Positions 1 through 8,675 of a stretch of DNA of 64,000 nt are shown in pieces. The stretch's first letter is position 1, and each line of letters opens with the position of its first letter. Where the stretch lies: NCBI GenBank assembly GCA_016931575.1, contig JAFGEO010000068.1, positions 36,420 to 100,419 on the forward strand, given 5' to 3'. The notes under the pieces were generated by a model. The model worked only from the letters and a program-made list of their open reading frames with translations, did no database searches and had not been told where the DNA came from. The DNA is from Bacteroidales bacterium (GTDB taxonomy: Bacteria > Bacteroidota > Bacteroidia > Bacteroidales > UBA10428). The translations under genes and the position numbers were made by a program.

Positions 1-1
1 G

Positions 2-691
2 AAAAGGGCGTTATCCTTAAAAGAAAGGATCTGGGAAATAAAAGAGAGTAAAGACGAAAAAGATTCCTCAAAACCTGCGTGGAATAATGGGTTTTTACCA
101 GGCCTGGATATTGTTGCTATATACACCATGCTCTCGGAATTTAAGCCTAAAAAGTACATTGAGATTGGTTCTGGCAACTCCACTAAAGTGGCATATAAAG
201 CAAAATCTGATCAAAACCTGCGGACTGAAATTATTTCCATAGACCCCATGCCCCGTGCCGAGATCGACAATTTGGCTGATAAGGTAATAAGAGAGCCTTT
301 TGAGAATATCCACTTTAATATTTTAAATGAGTTAAATGAAAACGATATTCTCTTTGTGGACAACTCGCACAGGATATTGCCAAACTCGGATTCAATGGTA
401 TTCTATCTGGAGATTCTGCCGAGATTAAAGAAAGGTGTTATCGTACATATCCATGACATTTATTTACCCTATGATTATCCGCAATTCATGTGTGACAGAT
501 TTTATTCTGAACAATACGGATTAGCCATGTATTTACTGGCAAATCCGGATAAATTCAAGCCAATTCTGTCGAATTACTTCATTTCCGAAGACAAGGACTT
601 GTCCTATTTAATATCACCTATGTGGAGCCATGAACATTTGACAGGTGTAGAAAGGCATGGAGGATCCTTCTGGTTAAAAATAAACAAGTAG
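2..691 (+). CDS. SAM-dependent methyltransferase-like protein (5' end cut off)
   Basis: The reading frame is open from the left edge of the window, so the true start lies outside. The visible part is about 229 residues; an internal ATG at 128 is not the likely start because the upstream frame (W-N-N-G-F-L-P-G-L-D) reads as protein. A motif I-like glycine loop, IEIGSGNSTK, and an acidic residue after the next strand (SIDPMP) fit a class I Rossmann methyltransferase, and VHIHDI is typical of the Methyltransf_24-like group often found in sugar, glycan or natural-product loci. The substrate cannot be told. The neighbours to the right are unrelated, so the partners are probably to the left of the window. 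Confidence 0.6.
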   Translation, partial: KRALSLKERIWEIKESKDEKDSSKPAWNNGFLPGLDIVAIYTMLSEFKPKKYIEIGSGNSTKVAYKAKSDQNLRTEIISIDPMPRAEIDNLADKVIREPFENIHFNILNELNENDILFVDNSHRILPNSDSMVFYLEILPRLKKGVIVHIHDIYLPYDYPQFMCDRFYSEQYGLAMYLLANPDKFKPILSNYFISEDKDLSYLISPMWSHEHLTGVERHGGSFWLKINK

Positions 692-835
692 AAATATCGG
701 AATACGCTGTTGAGTGCGTCATTTTTTTGGCTGTTCATGATGATTTACATATACCTCTAACAGTTTCTCGTTATGCCTGAAGCAGGAAAAAGTTTATTAG
801 GCTGGATTTTTCCATTAATTGAAAAATTGCATAAA

Positions 836-1283
836 TCAGACTTCAATTCCGAAAAAATACCTCAGCAGAAGTCCAACTCCAAAGCTTAAAAGCGCAACAC
901 CCATACTCAGCAATGCCATCTCGCCAAAGCGACGAATAAACCGTTCACTTCTGACAACCGAGTAGAAGTAATTAAAGGCCGCAATGATCAGGATAGCCCC
1001 TGAAAGGGTCAATCCCAGCGAGAGGTAAATATTTTCCAGGAGCAGGTAGGGAAGTATGAGGAAAAGAACAGTAAAGCTGCAAGCGATTGGGTTTCACATC
1101 CTGCTGTGTTAATACCTTATACACCTGGTAGTGTTGTTTTTCTTCACCGGCAATACGGCGCAGAATACTCTGGTTGTGAGTGTCTTTCTCCCGGTTTGCC
1201 AAATTGTTATAGATATGATTTCCGGTAATTTCCTGTACCTGAAACTGCAGAAGGAGCTTAATTTGGTCGTCAGTTAATTTCAT
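836..1283 (-). pseudogene. Broken VIT1/CCC1-family (ferritin-like + VIT) Fe/Mn transporter
   Basis: Reading from an ATG at 1283, the first ~60 residues (MKLTDDQIKLLLQFQVQEI start, later EEKQHYQVYK) are the ferritin/rubrerythrin-like N-terminus of Bacteroidota VIT1/CCC1 transporters. After codon ~65 (near 1085-1095) the homology moves to another frame. That frame encodes the C-terminal membrane helices of the same family (VLFLILPYLLLENIYLSLG, then AILIIAAFNYFYSVV and ERFIRRFGEMALLSMG) and ends with TGA at 836-838. The family is about 280-300 residues long, so roughly 150 residues in the middle, including the VIT metal-binding helices, are missing. I infer an internal deletion with a frameshift. 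The intact ancestor would have moved Fe2+ or Mn2+ across the inner membrane. Confidence 0.75.
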
Positions 1284-1375
1284 TATTGTATTTTTGGGAC
1301 AAAACGGATGATTCAGGGATTAAAAGTAAGAAATCATTCTGAGTGCTGTATCAAGCTTTATAACATAGGAGGGCA

Positions 1376-2149
1376 ATGATTGAACTTTTACAATTCAGGC
1401 AGTTCGAGAGTCTGAGAGGGATTGGGCATTTTATTACAACCCGTTACGGAGGGCGGAGCGAGGGAACATTTGAATCGCTTAACCTGAGTATGAAGGCAGG
1501 CGATGATGTCAACAGGGTAGCTGAGAACCGGATATTGCTGGCTGAGGAGATCGGGCTAAATCCCCGTCAGATGCACTTCCCGGATCAGTGTCATACCAAC
1601 CATATAAAAATCATTGAAAGCCGCTTTGACATTCCTGACCTGAAGGAGACCGATGGAGTGATTACCCATCAGAAGGGCATATGCCTGTGTGTGCTGGCAG
1701 CGGATTGTGTACCGATCCTCCTATACGATTCGGTAAAGCAGGTGGTGGCAGCAGTTCATTCGGGATGGAGGGGAACCGCAGGATCGATTATTATTAAGGC
1801 CATTGAACAGATGACCGGGGAATATGGTTCCAAACCTGAGAGGATCATGGCGGGAATTGGTCCGGCAATTTCCGCACCAAACTATGAAGTAGGCGGTGAA
1901 GTAGTCCAAAAATTAGAGTCGCTTTTCGGTAAGAATGAGCAGGTAATCAGCTTCAATGGGAGAGCAGGTAAAGCCCATGTTGACCTGAAGGAGGCCAACC
2001 GTCTCTTGCTGCTTGAGGCGGGATTGAAACCCGGGCGGATCGAAGTGATGGATGATTGCACCTTTTCAAAACCTGAGTATTTCTTTTCTGCCCGCAGGGA
2101 TGGTTACCATACGGGAAGGTTTGCTGCAGGTATTTTCCTGAAGGAATAG
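1376..2149 (+). CDS. pgeF: Peptidoglycan editing factor PgeF (laccase-domain, YfiH family)
   Basis: This 257-residue protein has the usual length and motifs of the YfiH/DUF152 family. The metal/active-site triad is visible: His73 (in DQCHTNH), Cys111 (AADCVPILLYD) and His128 (HSGWRGT), matching the His-Cys-His set of E. coli YfiH. Family knowledge: PgeF removes misincorporated serine-containing muropeptide precursors in E. coli, and homologues also act on purine nucleosides. It acts in the cytoplasm. A purine-rich GGAGGG lies only a few bases before the ATG. The GNAT gene follows after 38 bp on the same strand, so co-transcription is likely. Confidence 0.93.
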   Translation: MIELLQFRQFESLRGIGHFITTRYGGRSEGTFESLNLSMKAGDDVNRVAENRILLAEEIGLNPRQMHFPDQCHTNHIKIIESRFDIPDLKETDGVITHQKGICLCVLAADCVPILLYDSVKQVVAAVHSGWRGTAGSIIIKAIEQMTGEYGSKPERIMAGIGPAISAPNYEVGGEVVQKLESLFGKNEQVISFNGRAGKAHVDLKEANRLLLLEAGLKPGRIEVMDDCTFSKPEYFFSARRDGYHTGRFAAGIFLKE

Positions 2150-2187
2150 CAGGGTTTTTCCGCGCAACACAAGCAAATTTCACAGGT

Positions 2188-2985
2188 ATGAGCATTCAAA
2201 TTGTCACAAGTGCAGGAAGGGATCTTCATCATTTAAGAAGGGAACGGTTCTATAAACTCCCCGAGCCCCAGGAGCTCTTTCTGGAATTGATGGTCAGGAG
2301 TTCAACTGCTTATATAATCTTTGTTGAGGATGAGGAGGCAGGGTATTGCTATCGCGGAAATGAAGATGATCTCACCGAGCTACACATCCACACTCCATTT
2401 CTACCCCTTGGCGGGCAGATATTTTCAAGTGTTCTGAAGAACCTGGATATTAAGTATATCTGGTGCCAGACTTTTGACAGGAATATGGCAGCCCTCTGTA
2501 CGGAAAAGAACTTTACGTATGAAGTCGTTGGTTGCCATTACCGGGAACGCCTCCCGGGAAGGGAGATAGATCTGCCTGGATCCATTGAAGTAAGGCCGGC
2601 AGCGGTTGCCGATCTGGAGAAAATCCTTGAAAAGGATGACAGCTTTTTTGAAAGCCGCGAAGAAGCAGAAATGATATTTAATCAGGAGCACCTGCTGTAC
2701 TTTCATCAGAAAGAAGAGTTTATTGGTTGCGGAACAGTGATGCAGGTATTCGGAGATAGCAGGGTGTACGATATCGGGATGCTGGTAAGTCCTGAACACC
2801 GGCAGAAAGGATATGGTGCAGCCATTATCTCCTACCTGGCCAGCTACTGTGAATCCAGGGGATGGCGGCCTATAGCGGGCTGTGCGATCGACAACATCGG
2901 ATCCAGGAAAACCCTGGAAAAAGCCGGCTTTGTTTCACGGGACAGGTTGTTGAGATTTTTTACTTCATCACAACGCTCTTTGTAG
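2188..2985 (+). CDS. GNAT-family N-acetyltransferase
   Basis: The C-terminal half (about residues 134-262) is a GNAT fold. It has a strand with VYDIGMLVSPEH followed by the acetyl-CoA pyrophosphate-binding motif RQKGYGA (205-211), then CAIDNIGSRKTLEKAGF. The N-terminal ~130 residues look like a degenerate GNAT-like or substrate-recognition half (LPLGGQIFSSVL), as in two-lobed GNATs. The substrate is unknown. The gene lies 38 bp downstream of pgeF. No signal peptide is seen, so it is cytosolic. The second GNAT of the window (21005-22012) is a different, larger protein. Confidence 0.75.
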   Translation: MSIQIVTSAGRDLHHLRRERFYKLPEPQELFLELMVRSSTAYIIFVEDEEAGYCYRGNEDDLTELHIHTPFLPLGGQIFSSVLKNLDIKYIWCQTFDRNMAALCTEKNFTYEVVGCHYRERLPGREIDLPGSIEVRPAAVADLEKILEKDDSFFESREEAEMIFNQEHLLYFHQKEEFIGCGTVMQVFGDSRVYDIGMLVSPEHRQKGYGAAIISYLASYCESRGWRPIAGCAIDNIGSRKTLEKAGFVSRDRLLRFFTSSQRSL

Positions 2986-3057
2986 GAGAATAAGCAAGGT
3001 TTAATTTATAAAACCTGCGGATTAATTGAATATTATTTCTTGATCGAAGGAATTCCC

Positions 3058-3065
3058 TAGCTTTG
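3058..3065 (+). promoter_or_regulatory. -7 element TAGCTTTG upstream of the LytS/LytTR operon
   Basis: This is an exact match to the Bacteroidota -7 consensus TAnnTTTG, 18 bases before the ATG at 3083. No TTG was found at the ideal 19-21 bp spacing, so the -33 box is weak. It implies a short leader of about 10-13 nt. Confidence 0.4.
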
Positions 3066-3082
3066 TTTTAGAGATACTGGAT

Positions 3083-4246
3083 ATGAGGAGACAACTTGCA
3101 CCGGGTTTTTTAAAAAACTGGAAGACCATTGAGCAGACAGCCTACTGGGTAGTTTGGTCAATACTTGCGTTTTTACCCATGATATTCTGGGATATTAGCG
3201 ATCCGGAAGAGAAAATCAAATTATTTGCCGGGTGGATCCGCATCCTCCCCTTCTTTATTATTTTTCTGCTTCACAATTTGCTTTTACTTCCACACTTACT
3301 TTTAAAAAATAAATACCTGAGTTACGGGCTGGCAACCCTTGCACTGATCCTGCTGGTTAATTACTGGTTTGTATATTCGGATTATGTCCACGATCAGGTG
3401 CGGCAATTGTTTGAGAATTTAAAAGAACAGATTCCCAGGGAATATGGTTCGGACGGAGGAGGTTCCGGTTATAGCCGTGGAGGGCACGGAGGCGGATATC
3501 ATGGCAGGCATTATCCAAAGCATGAATACTGGAGATCGCCGGCGACCTTATTGATCATGTACACCTATAATGTGTTGATATCCATTCTGCTGATTGGATT
3601 TAACTGTGCCATCAAATTTACTGCCCAGTGGCTTAGCAGGGAGCAGGAACGAAAGGAAGTGGAGAAGGTGGCGGCTGAATCACAACTTATGGCCCTGCAG
3701 AACCAGGTCAGTCCCCATTTCTTTATGAATACCCTGAACAATATTCATGCACTGATTGAATACAGTAAAGAAGAAGCTCAGGAGGCAGTGTTGAGACTTT
3801 CCAAAATGATGCGGTACCTGCTGTATGAATCAGATCATGGCAAAACTCCCATCGCTAAGGAGATTGAGTTTTTGCTCAGCTACATTGAGCTGATGAAACT
3901 GCGGCTGCAACCCGGAGTAGACCTCAGGGTCAGCTTCCCTGATCCTGTTCCCGATGTGAAAGTACACTCATTGCTTATTCTCCCTTTTATTGAAAATGCC
4001 TTTAAACACGGGATCGACCCTCAAAATGAATCCTTCATTCATATCCTGATTGAGGTTAAAGGTGACAGGATACATTTCAACTGCAGAAACAGCAAATCTG
4101 CCCTAAAACAAAAGGCTGACGTGGGAGGCATTGGAATAGAAAATGCCCGGAAGAGGATGGATCTCCTGTACCAGCATAATTATCAACTTAATATTTACAA
4201 CCTGGAAAGCGAATTTGAAGTCGATTTTTCAGTACCCATACTATGA
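3083..4246 (+). CDS. LytS-type sensor histidine kinase with Gly/His-rich loop
   Basis: This 387-residue inner-membrane sensor has about four transmembrane helices in the first 180 residues (around 20-36, 50-72, 80-98 and 154-175). These are followed by a short coiled coil and a His_kinase domain: the phospho-acceptor His212 lies in QNQVSPHFFMNTLN and the ATPase N-box in LILPFIENAFKHG. Between helices 3 and 4 a non-cytoplasmic loop (about 122-149) is packed with Gly, His and Tyr, which is unusual and could bind metal. The stop overlaps the start of the LytTR response regulator by 4 bp (ATGA), so the two are co-translated partners. The signal sensed is unknown. Confidence 0.92.
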   Translation: MRRQLAPGFLKNWKTIEQTAYWVVWSILAFLPMIFWDISDPEEKIKLFAGWIRILPFFIIFLLHNLLLLPHLLLKNKYLSYGLATLALILLVNYWFVYSDYVHDQVRQLFENLKEQIPREYGSDGGGSGYSRGGHGGGYHGRHYPKHEYWRSPATLLIMYTYNVLISILLIGFNCAIKFTAQWLSREQERKEVEKVAAESQLMALQNQVSPHFFMNTLNNIHALIEYSKEEAQEAVLRLSKMMRYLLYESDHGKTPIAKEIEFLLSYIELMKLRLQPGVDLRVSFPDPVPDVKVHSLLILPFIENAFKHGIDPQNESFIHILIEVKGDRIHFNCRNSKSALKQKADVGGIGIENARKRMDLLYQHNYQLNIYNLESEFEVDFSVPIL

Positions 4247-4962
4247 CTATAAGATGCATTGCAATAGATGATGAGCCTCTTGCTCTGAGGCAGATGGCTG
4301 ACTTCATCCGGAAAACCCCCTTTCTGGAGCTGGTCGCTGAATGCAACAGTGCCTTTGAGGCTATGGAGGTATTGGAAAGCGGGGATACCGATCTGATGTT
4401 TGTGGACATCAATATGCCCGGATTAAGTGGGCTGGAGTTTATTAAATCCCTGAATAGTAAGCGGCCTGAAGTGATCTTTACCACCGCATACAGCGAATTT
4501 GCCATTGAAGGTTTTAAAGTAGAGGCACTGGATTACCTGTTGAAACCCATTGGATACAGCGATTTTCTAAAAGCTGCCAACAAGGCATATACCTACTTTC
4601 AAACCCGGTCACAGGCAGATAATTCCAGGAGAACGGAGGATGAATTCCTGTTTGTTAAGTCGGAGTACCGGCTGGTGAGGATACGGCTGGAGGATATCAG
4701 ATACATTGAGGGTATGCGGGAATATGTCCGCATTCACACCACAACTTCAAAACCTGTCATGACCCTGATGAGCATGAAAGCTCTGGAAGATAAACTCCCG
4801 CGTAAGGGTTTCATGCGGGTACATCGGTCCTACATTGTCAACCTGAATTGTATCACCACCATAGAAAGGGGCCGGATCGTTTTTGATAAGGATGTTTATA
4901 TTCCTGTTGGGGAGCAGTACAAAGGAGACTTTCAGAAGTTTGTTGATGGTCATTTCCTGTAG
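4243..4962 (+). CDS. LytTR-family response regulator
   Basis: The N-terminal receiver domain (1-120) shows the acidic pocket DDE (9-11), phospho-acceptor Asp55 (in LMFVDINMPG), the conserved Thr/Ala switch (FTTAYSEFA) and Lys101 (YLLKP). The C-terminal LytTR DNA-binding domain spans about 133-235 (FMRVHRSYIVNL is its hallmark). At 239 residues it is full length. It is translationally coupled to the upstream LytS-type kinase, its expected phosphodonor. LytTR regulators bind paired direct repeats upstream of target promoters; I could not identify the targets. The gene ends 15 bp from a convergent gene. Confidence 0.95.
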   Translation: MTIRCIAIDDEPLALRQMADFIRKTPFLELVAECNSAFEAMEVLESGDTDLMFVDINMPGLSGLEFIKSLNSKRPEVIFTTAYSEFAIEGFKVEALDYLLKPIGYSDFLKAANKAYTYFQTRSQADNSRRTEDEFLFVKSEYRLVRIRLEDIRYIEGMREYVRIHTTTSKPVMTLMSMKALEDKLPRKGFMRVHRSYIVNLNCITTIERGRIVFDKDVYIPVGEQYKGDFQKFVDGHFL

Positions 4963-4977
4963 CAGGAATCTGCAAAA

Positions 4978-7308
4978 TCATTTTTTTATCTCATGGTTAT
5001 TATAAAACAGCCGTGTTCCATCGGAACTTTCCAACCGGTATATGTCCGTTCCCTTTTCCCGGATCAGCAGGTCATCTGCATGGAGTGAAGCTTTAGAATT
5101 TTCCTTACCCTTTGAAATTATCGTGATAGTACTGGATGGATCGTTCACCAAAAAATCAGCTTCCACCAGCGACCAGTTGTCGGTTATGGTTTCTGAATGT
5201 TCAGGGAAAATCTCTGCAAGTCGGTAATTGCCGGTTTCAGGGTTTTTTTCTTCGATCAGTATTCTAAACCAGAGGTTCAGGGCATCCGGTTCACCATGAT
5301 GCATCCAAAGACTGAAGTGGTAAGTGACAGCTTTCCGGAAGGTGTTGGGAGGAAATTCAGCCAGCGTATTCACTCCTTTTTTCAAGCCGCTGTACGCCCC
5401 TTCTCCCCTGAAATGGATGCCGGAGGGAGAGTGTTCAAAATCGTCATAGAAAATAAAGCCCGAAGTGTCAGCAGAATAGAAGCCATCTTTTAGTGAGAGA
5501 TCAGGGAACAAGGCTTCAAATTGATCAATTACGGTCTGCCGTTCATCGCGGAATACCTGTTCGTAACTAATTTCAAGGAGCTCAAACTCACTGTTTGAAT
5601 AAACAGGGACTGCCTTCTGATAGATTCTGTTTTCATTGGAGGAAATGGAAGTCTTCGCCCGGACAATAAGAAAAGGCTTTTTAGAAGGAAGGTCATTTTT
5701 CAAGGCCTTCTCGTAATAGTTGGGGCTGATTACCTGGACTATTCGTTTACTTTCTTCAATTGAAGTGCGGGTCAGTCTGGCGCCCAGGATAGGGGTGCCG
5801 GTATGATAGGAAAGCAGCATAGCATATTTCATACCCGCGTCGTTTCCCGGGCGGGAGTAACTTTCTGATCCGATGTACATGAAAGGAAGCGGGAGGATGG
5901 CCTGGTAGGAACTGTCCTTAATGCTTTGTAAAGCTTCTTTCTGTTGTATTTCCAGGTTATCGGGATTAAAAATATTGCGATTCCGGCTTAGGCTTTCAGC
6001 GGAAAAGGTATGATAGGGCAGTCCCTCAACGAGATTAAACCCAAAGATAAGAAGGATAAATGCGGAGGCATACCACGGTCGGAAGCGGACTTTCATCCGG
6101 GCAGCAATTTTATAAAACTGAAAAGCAGCAAAGCTTGTCAGGACGAAATAAAGAGGCCATGCAAACCTACCGGTAGCCCTGAACTGTTTAATAACCGGCA
6201 TATATTCCAGCAGGGCAGGAAATGCTTTAAAAGGGAAACCCATGGCAAAAAGGAAACAGAGCAATGCAGCCAGCAATGATACATTGAGTATGCGGTGGTT
6301 AAAGAATTCATAAAATCCACCTCGTAATTTTCTCCGGAAAATACTGAGCATACCGGTGAGTAGAATACCAAAGGAAAGCAGGGTAGTGGACAAACCCACG
6401 TAGCTCCGCGCCTCCCATTCCAGTTTCAAACCGTTTCCGCTGATTTTATCGAAAAGAGGGCGCAGAGGTTTACTATTAGGAAGAAACAAATCGTCCGGTT
6501 CGGCATTATACAGGAAAAATCCTGAAGGATTTGAGGTACGTCCCTCATGGCTGTCGGTTAAAACTGTGATGAGGTAATAAAATGCCAAAGAGGCAATGAC
6601 AACCAGGATGGCCTCAGCATACCGGATCAGTTGTTTTTTTCTCGCCGGATGGAGGGCGAAACTGAAAACTAAATAGGATAGCAGGAATGAAATGGCAATC
6701 ATTCCAAGGTAAGCATGAACGAAGAGCCAGAAAATACTATTTATAAACAACAAAATGAGGCTCCCGCTCTTTCTTTTTTCAAATCGGACAGCCAGGAACC
6801 AGAAAAGTGGGATAACCAGGCTGTAGGAAAGAGCAAAGTGCCCTCCCAGTCTGAATATCTGTGGAGCCATTATGCCAATAGTCATACTAAACATAACACT
6901 GAACCAGCGATCCAGGCGCAGTTCGATAAGTAAAAAATAGCATACAAAGAAGGTCAGGAAAATGGAGAAGATCATCAGAAGGTTCAGAATGCCCGTTGCA
7001 TGGGAACTGAAAAAAGGGAATTTCTCAGCCAGAAGCTTGAAGGAAACTGCCAGTACCGGGTGACAATCCGTATAGAGGAAGTTTTCCCCATAGGGATAAT
7101 TCATGCCTTCAAATTCAAATAGGCCTGCACTATTTTTTATATGGTAAGCATAGGTGAAATAATTCTTCATACCATCGCCGGAGGTGCTGAACATATAATC
7201 GTTTGGATGAAGCAGGATTCTGTGGTAAAAGGAAAAAATAAATACCAGGCTGAATAGCAGCAGGGCCAGGAGTGGCAAATATCTTTTCGAGAGAAGCTTC
7301 TCAATCAT
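4978..7308 (-). CDS. Large multipass membrane protein, possible GT-C-like glycosyltransferase
   Basis: The 776-residue protein begins with a signal-anchor helix (YLPLLALLLFSLVFIFSFY) and has roughly 10-12 hydrophobic helices to about residue 420. A mainly soluble C-terminal part of about 350 residues follows, with a beta-rich stretch around 620-770. The first extracytoplasmic loop carries an acidic motif (MFSTSGDGMKNYFTYAYH), in the position where GT-C glycosyltransferases and YfhO-like proteins hold catalytic or donor-binding acids. No exact family can be assigned. It stands alone, convergent with the LytTR operon, so context does not show the acceptor. A plausible role is transfer of a sugar from a polyprenyl-phosphate donor outside the inner membrane. 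Confidence 0.55.
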   Translation of the reverse strand: MIEKLLSKRYLPLLALLLFSLVFIFSFYHRILLHPNDYMFSTSGDGMKNYFTYAYHIKNSAGLFEFEGMNYPYGENFLYTDCHPVLAVSFKLLAEKFPFFSSHATGILNLLMIFSIFLTFFVCYFLLIELRLDRWFSVMFSMTIGIMAPQIFRLGGHFALSYSLVIPLFWFLAVRFEKRKSGSLILLFINSIFWLFVHAYLGMIAISFLLSYLVFSFALHPARKKQLIRYAEAILVVIASLAFYYLITVLTDSHEGRTSNPSGFFLYNAEPDDLFLPNSKPLRPLFDKISGNGLKLEWEARSYVGLSTTLLSFGILLTGMLSIFRRKLRGGFYEFFNHRILNVSLLAALLCFLFAMGFPFKAFPALLEYMPVIKQFRATGRFAWPLYFVLTSFAAFQFYKIAARMKVRFRPWYASAFILLIFGFNLVEGLPYHTFSAESLSRNRNIFNPDNLEIQQKEALQSIKDSSYQAILPLPFMYIGSESYSRPGNDAGMKYAMLLSYHTGTPILGARLTRTSIEESKRIVQVISPNYYEKALKNDLPSKKPFLIVRAKTSISSNENRIYQKAVPVYSNSEFELLEISYEQVFRDERQTVIDQFEALFPDLSLKDGFYSADTSGFIFYDDFEHSPSGIHFRGEGAYSGLKKGVNTLAEFPPNTFRKAVTYHFSLWMHHGEPDALNLWFRILIEEKNPETGNYRLAEIFPEHSETITDNWSLVEADFLVNDPSSTITIISKGKENSKASLHADDLLIREKGTDIYRLESSDGTRLFYNNHEIKK

Positions 7309-7595
7309 TTAGTAAGGTATTCGTATCCGGTTTACAATGAAAAATAATGCTTTGCAGCTTAAAATTGTGAAATATAAAATTAATTCAACTTTTTAATATC
7401 TGTCAGTACGCATTATATCATTCTAAAAACACGATTTTGTCGACAACTTCCGTGCCTTAAACGGGATAGTGAATCAGAATTATCCTGTATGACGACAAAA
7501 TCTCCCCGTTTGTTGATTGCATTTTTAAAACGCCTTTTTGAGCCCTACTTTTACTTCCATAAAATTGAAACACATAGAAACGAAAATCAGAGAAG

Positions 7596-8069
7596 ATGAA
7601 AATGATGAACAGATTAGCAATGATGATGATCCTGGCAGGGACATTTGCAGTTGCTTCGGTTACTGCACAGCCGGGTTACGGACAGGGAAAAGGTAATGGC
7701 AATGGTTACGGACACGGTCATGGTCGGGGCCCGGGACACGGATTTGGACCGGATTCATGTCATCTGCAACTTATGGTAAATGATGCTGCCAAAGAGGTAG
7801 GACTCACGGAGAAACAGGAAGCTGAGCTGCTTCAATTACATTACGATCATCTGGCAGAGATAAAAACGATCAATGCCAATAATAAAAATGATTGTGTAGC
7901 AGCAAGGGATGCCAGGATAGCATCCAGGGAAAAGATGGATACCCGCATTAAAAAGATGCTTAGCGAGGATCAGCTGGCCAAATACGACCAGTTTATGCAG
8001 GAACGAAGAGGACCTCACGGGCATGCGAAGTATAACGGGCATCCGGGACATTGTCAACGACAAGGCTAA
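7596..8069 (+). CDS. Secreted Spy/CpxP-like protein with Gly/His-rich N-terminus
   Basis: The 157-residue protein has a signal peptide ending near TVASVTAQ-type residues (visible: GTFAVASVTAQPG). The mature N-terminus is dominated by Gly, His and Asn (about 27-52), and the C-terminus is His/Gly-rich as well. The middle is helical and charged, with L-T-E-K-Q (GLTEKQEAELLQL) and MLSEDQLAKYDQF, resembling the LTxxQ motifs of Spy/CpxP periplasmic chaperones and metal-resistance proteins such as CnrX. I infer a periplasmic, envelope-stress or metal-related role. A strong terminator follows at 8113. Confidence 0.6.
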   Translation: MKMMNRLAMMMILAGTFAVASVTAQPGYGQGKGNGNGYGHGHGRGPGHGFGPDSCHLQLMVNDAAKEVGLTEKQEAELLQLHYDHLAEIKTINANNKNDCVAARDARIASREKMDTRIKKMLSEDQLAKYDQFMQERRGPHGHAKYNGHPGHCQRQG

Positions 8070-8112
8070 GAGTAAGGATTCCTTGAGTTTGGGTTAAGTG
8101 GTTAGGGTTAAT

Positions 8113-8142
8113 GAAAAGCCTGCCGTGAAAGGCAGGCTTTTC
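8113..8142 (+). terminator. Rho-independent terminator after the Spy-like gene
   Basis: A 12-bp perfect stem (GAAAAGCCTGCC pairing with GGCAGGCTTTTC) closes a 6-nt loop 44 bases after the stop codon. The A-run and T-run flanks make it look bidirectional, but the only converging transcript is far away. Confidence 0.85.
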
Positions 8143-8222
8143 TCGTTTCTCACGAAGCAGACAAAGGCTCTTTCTTATCTGAAGTGAATTTTGTACCTTA
8201 CCAATGAGATAAGCAAACCGCC

Positions 8223-8675
8223 ATGATCCTGAAACAGAAAATATCCAATATCATGGGTCCGTCAGGGATTTTTGCGGGCTATGTTCTTTTTTTTGCTGGT
8301 TTGGGGGCCGTGTATTTTACCCTGACCGCTATTCCGGTTGTACTTCTTGGAGCTGTGCTGGCCTTTTCTACCACCAGGTCCACACTGGACCTGGGGAGCA
8401 AGCGTTATCGTATCCGGTTTTTTCTGGCCGGTGTGATACCGTTTGGCAAATGGGAAGACCTGGACCCGGAAGATCAGGTTTCTGTCCGCCACCTTAAAGG
8501 TACCTATAGCAGTTTCAGTGCAGGTAACAGACGAACAACAGTAGGCAGGGATGACTTCCTGGTCATTCTCAGCCGCCATGCAGACCGGAAGAACATAACC
8601 CTGGCCTGTTTTGCCACCCAAAAAGAGGCCATCGAATTATCCGACCGGATAAAAGTTTTACTTACCGGAGATTAA
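8223..8675 (+). CDS. Small two-helix membrane protein of unknown function
   Basis: This 150-residue protein is not recognised. It has two adjacent hydrophobic segments at about 15-50 (IFAGYVLFFAGLGAVYFTLT, then VVLLGAVLAF) and a soluble C-terminal part with YRIRFFLAG and KEAIELSDRI. This resembles small cytoplasmic PH-like domains anchored by a helical hairpin (compare bPH/YcxB-like proteins), but that is only an impression. It ends exactly where the convergent GH95 gene ends, with no spacer between the two stop codons. The Spy-like gene upstream is separated by a terminator, so this is probably its own transcript. Confidence 0.6.
   Translation: MILKQKISNIMGPSGIFAGYVLFFAGLGAVYFTLTAIPVVLLGAVLAFSTTRSTLDLGSKRYRIRFFLAGVIPFGKWEDLDPEDQVSVRHLKGTYSSFSAGNRRTTVGRDDFLVILSRHADRKNITLACFATQKEAIELSDRIKVLLTGD

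Noticed and set aside
700..727. Terminator-like ACGC...GCGT followed by T7 after the first gene
   Set aside because: The stem is only four base pairs, too weak to call.
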